Below are positions 18,200 through 18,274 of a DNA stretch of 18,274 nt, piece after piece. The DNA is from Clostridia bacterium (GTDB lineage Bacteria > Bacillota > Clostridia > Oscillospirales > CAG-272): NCBI GenBank assembly GCA_900769475.1, contig CAAGGQ010000172.1, positions 1 to 18,274 of the forward strand, in the 5' to 3' direction. A program made the position numbers and the translations under genes. The first letter of the stretch is position 1. The number at the start of each line of letters is the position of its first letter. The notes below the pieces were generated by a model, which saw only the letters and a program-made list of their open reading frames with translations, was not told where the DNA came from and made no database searches.

Positions 18200-18274
18200 C
18201 GTTGTTGATTCGGTCTATCGTACAATCCGAATACTTTGCGTTCGGGTTATCTTTATTATCTCTGATCCATGTGA
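18159..18274 (-). CDS. C-terminal end of the Cys-rich gene at the right edge
   Basis: This is the continuation, after the circle junction, of the shifted frame that reads 238 to 1 at the left edge. It repeats residues ending NDGNYEPSN and then adds FLFCA and a TGA at 18161-18159. Within the window it appears truncated at 18274; on the circle the protein is whole. TIDRINNDGNYEPSN resembles HNH endonuclease cores, but no CRW continuation follows. Confidence 0.55.
   Translation of the reverse strand, partial: TWIRDNKDNPNAKYSDCTIDRINNDGNYEPSNFLFCA
18176..18274. repeat. Terminal direct repeat, right copy
   Basis: Identical in all 99 bases to 1-99. Removing it gives the 18,175-bp circle described in the summary. 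No sequence mark of cohesive ends or inverted termini is seen, so assembly overlap is a simpler explanation than biological terminal redundancy. Confidence 0.85.

Noticed and set aside
1..18274. Biological terminal redundancy or long terminal repeats of a linear phage genome
   Set aside because: The repeat is exactly 99 bases, lies within coding sequence, and an intact attP elsewhere supports a circle; a k-mer overlap is simpler.

Overview
The window is a circularised, phage-derived mobile element from a Bacillota (Firmicutes) host, most likely a gut Clostridia. This rests on strong AGGAGG-type ribosome binding sites, TTG/GTG starts, a Firmicutes-style LexA box and the gene families present. 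The first and last 99 bases are identical (1-99 = 18176-18274), as expected for a circular contig with a k-mer overlap, so the unit circle would be 18,175 bp. An attP site, with a tRNA 3'-end core flanked by integrase-type repeats, is intact beside the integrase gene. This independently suggests the excised form.

Layout: two divergent XRE regulators (3815-4024 leftward, Cro-like; 4166-4489 rightward, CI-like) flank three similar operators over a good leftward promoter. Rightward lie the regulator, an HTH/coiled-coil protein, a LexA-like box, a tyrosine recombinase and attP. Leftward, an unbroken early operon of overlapping small genes runs 4024 -> 274, crosses the circle junction and continues 18199 -> 12538. 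It encodes small Zn-binding proteins, MazG, a DPPH-motif methyltransferase, an HTH protein, a RecE-like exonuclease, RecT, SSB, an ERCC4-type nuclease, a CHC2 zinc-finger primase-like protein and a DUF927-like helicase. Just beyond the helicase gene is a candidate origin: eight GGTCCA iterons flanking an AT-rich stretch, plus two perfect DnaA boxes. A late-regulator-like gene follows. A small cargo block on the opposite strand (9567-11764) carries an ArdC-type antirestriction protein, a membrane peptide and a YodL-like protein, and ends in its own terminator. Then come TerS, a TerL cut off after its ATPase domain, and two small genes up to attP.

There are no portal, capsid, tail or lysis genes. 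The element therefore looks like a phage satellite or a phage stripped of morphogenesis, able to integrate, excise, replicate and recombine, but needing a helper for particles. Its TerS and TerL ATPase fragment may influence packaging.

The most striking signal is in the 380-base non-coding block behind the Cro-like gene. On the minus strand, 3605-3536 forms a complete tRNA-like molecule (acceptor stem, perfect T-arm with consensus T-loop, ACCA end) in which the D and anticodon arms are replaced by a perfect 6+6 bp H-type pseudoknot. It is followed by a strongly folded leader with mutually exclusive pairings. I know of no named RNA family with this exact architecture.
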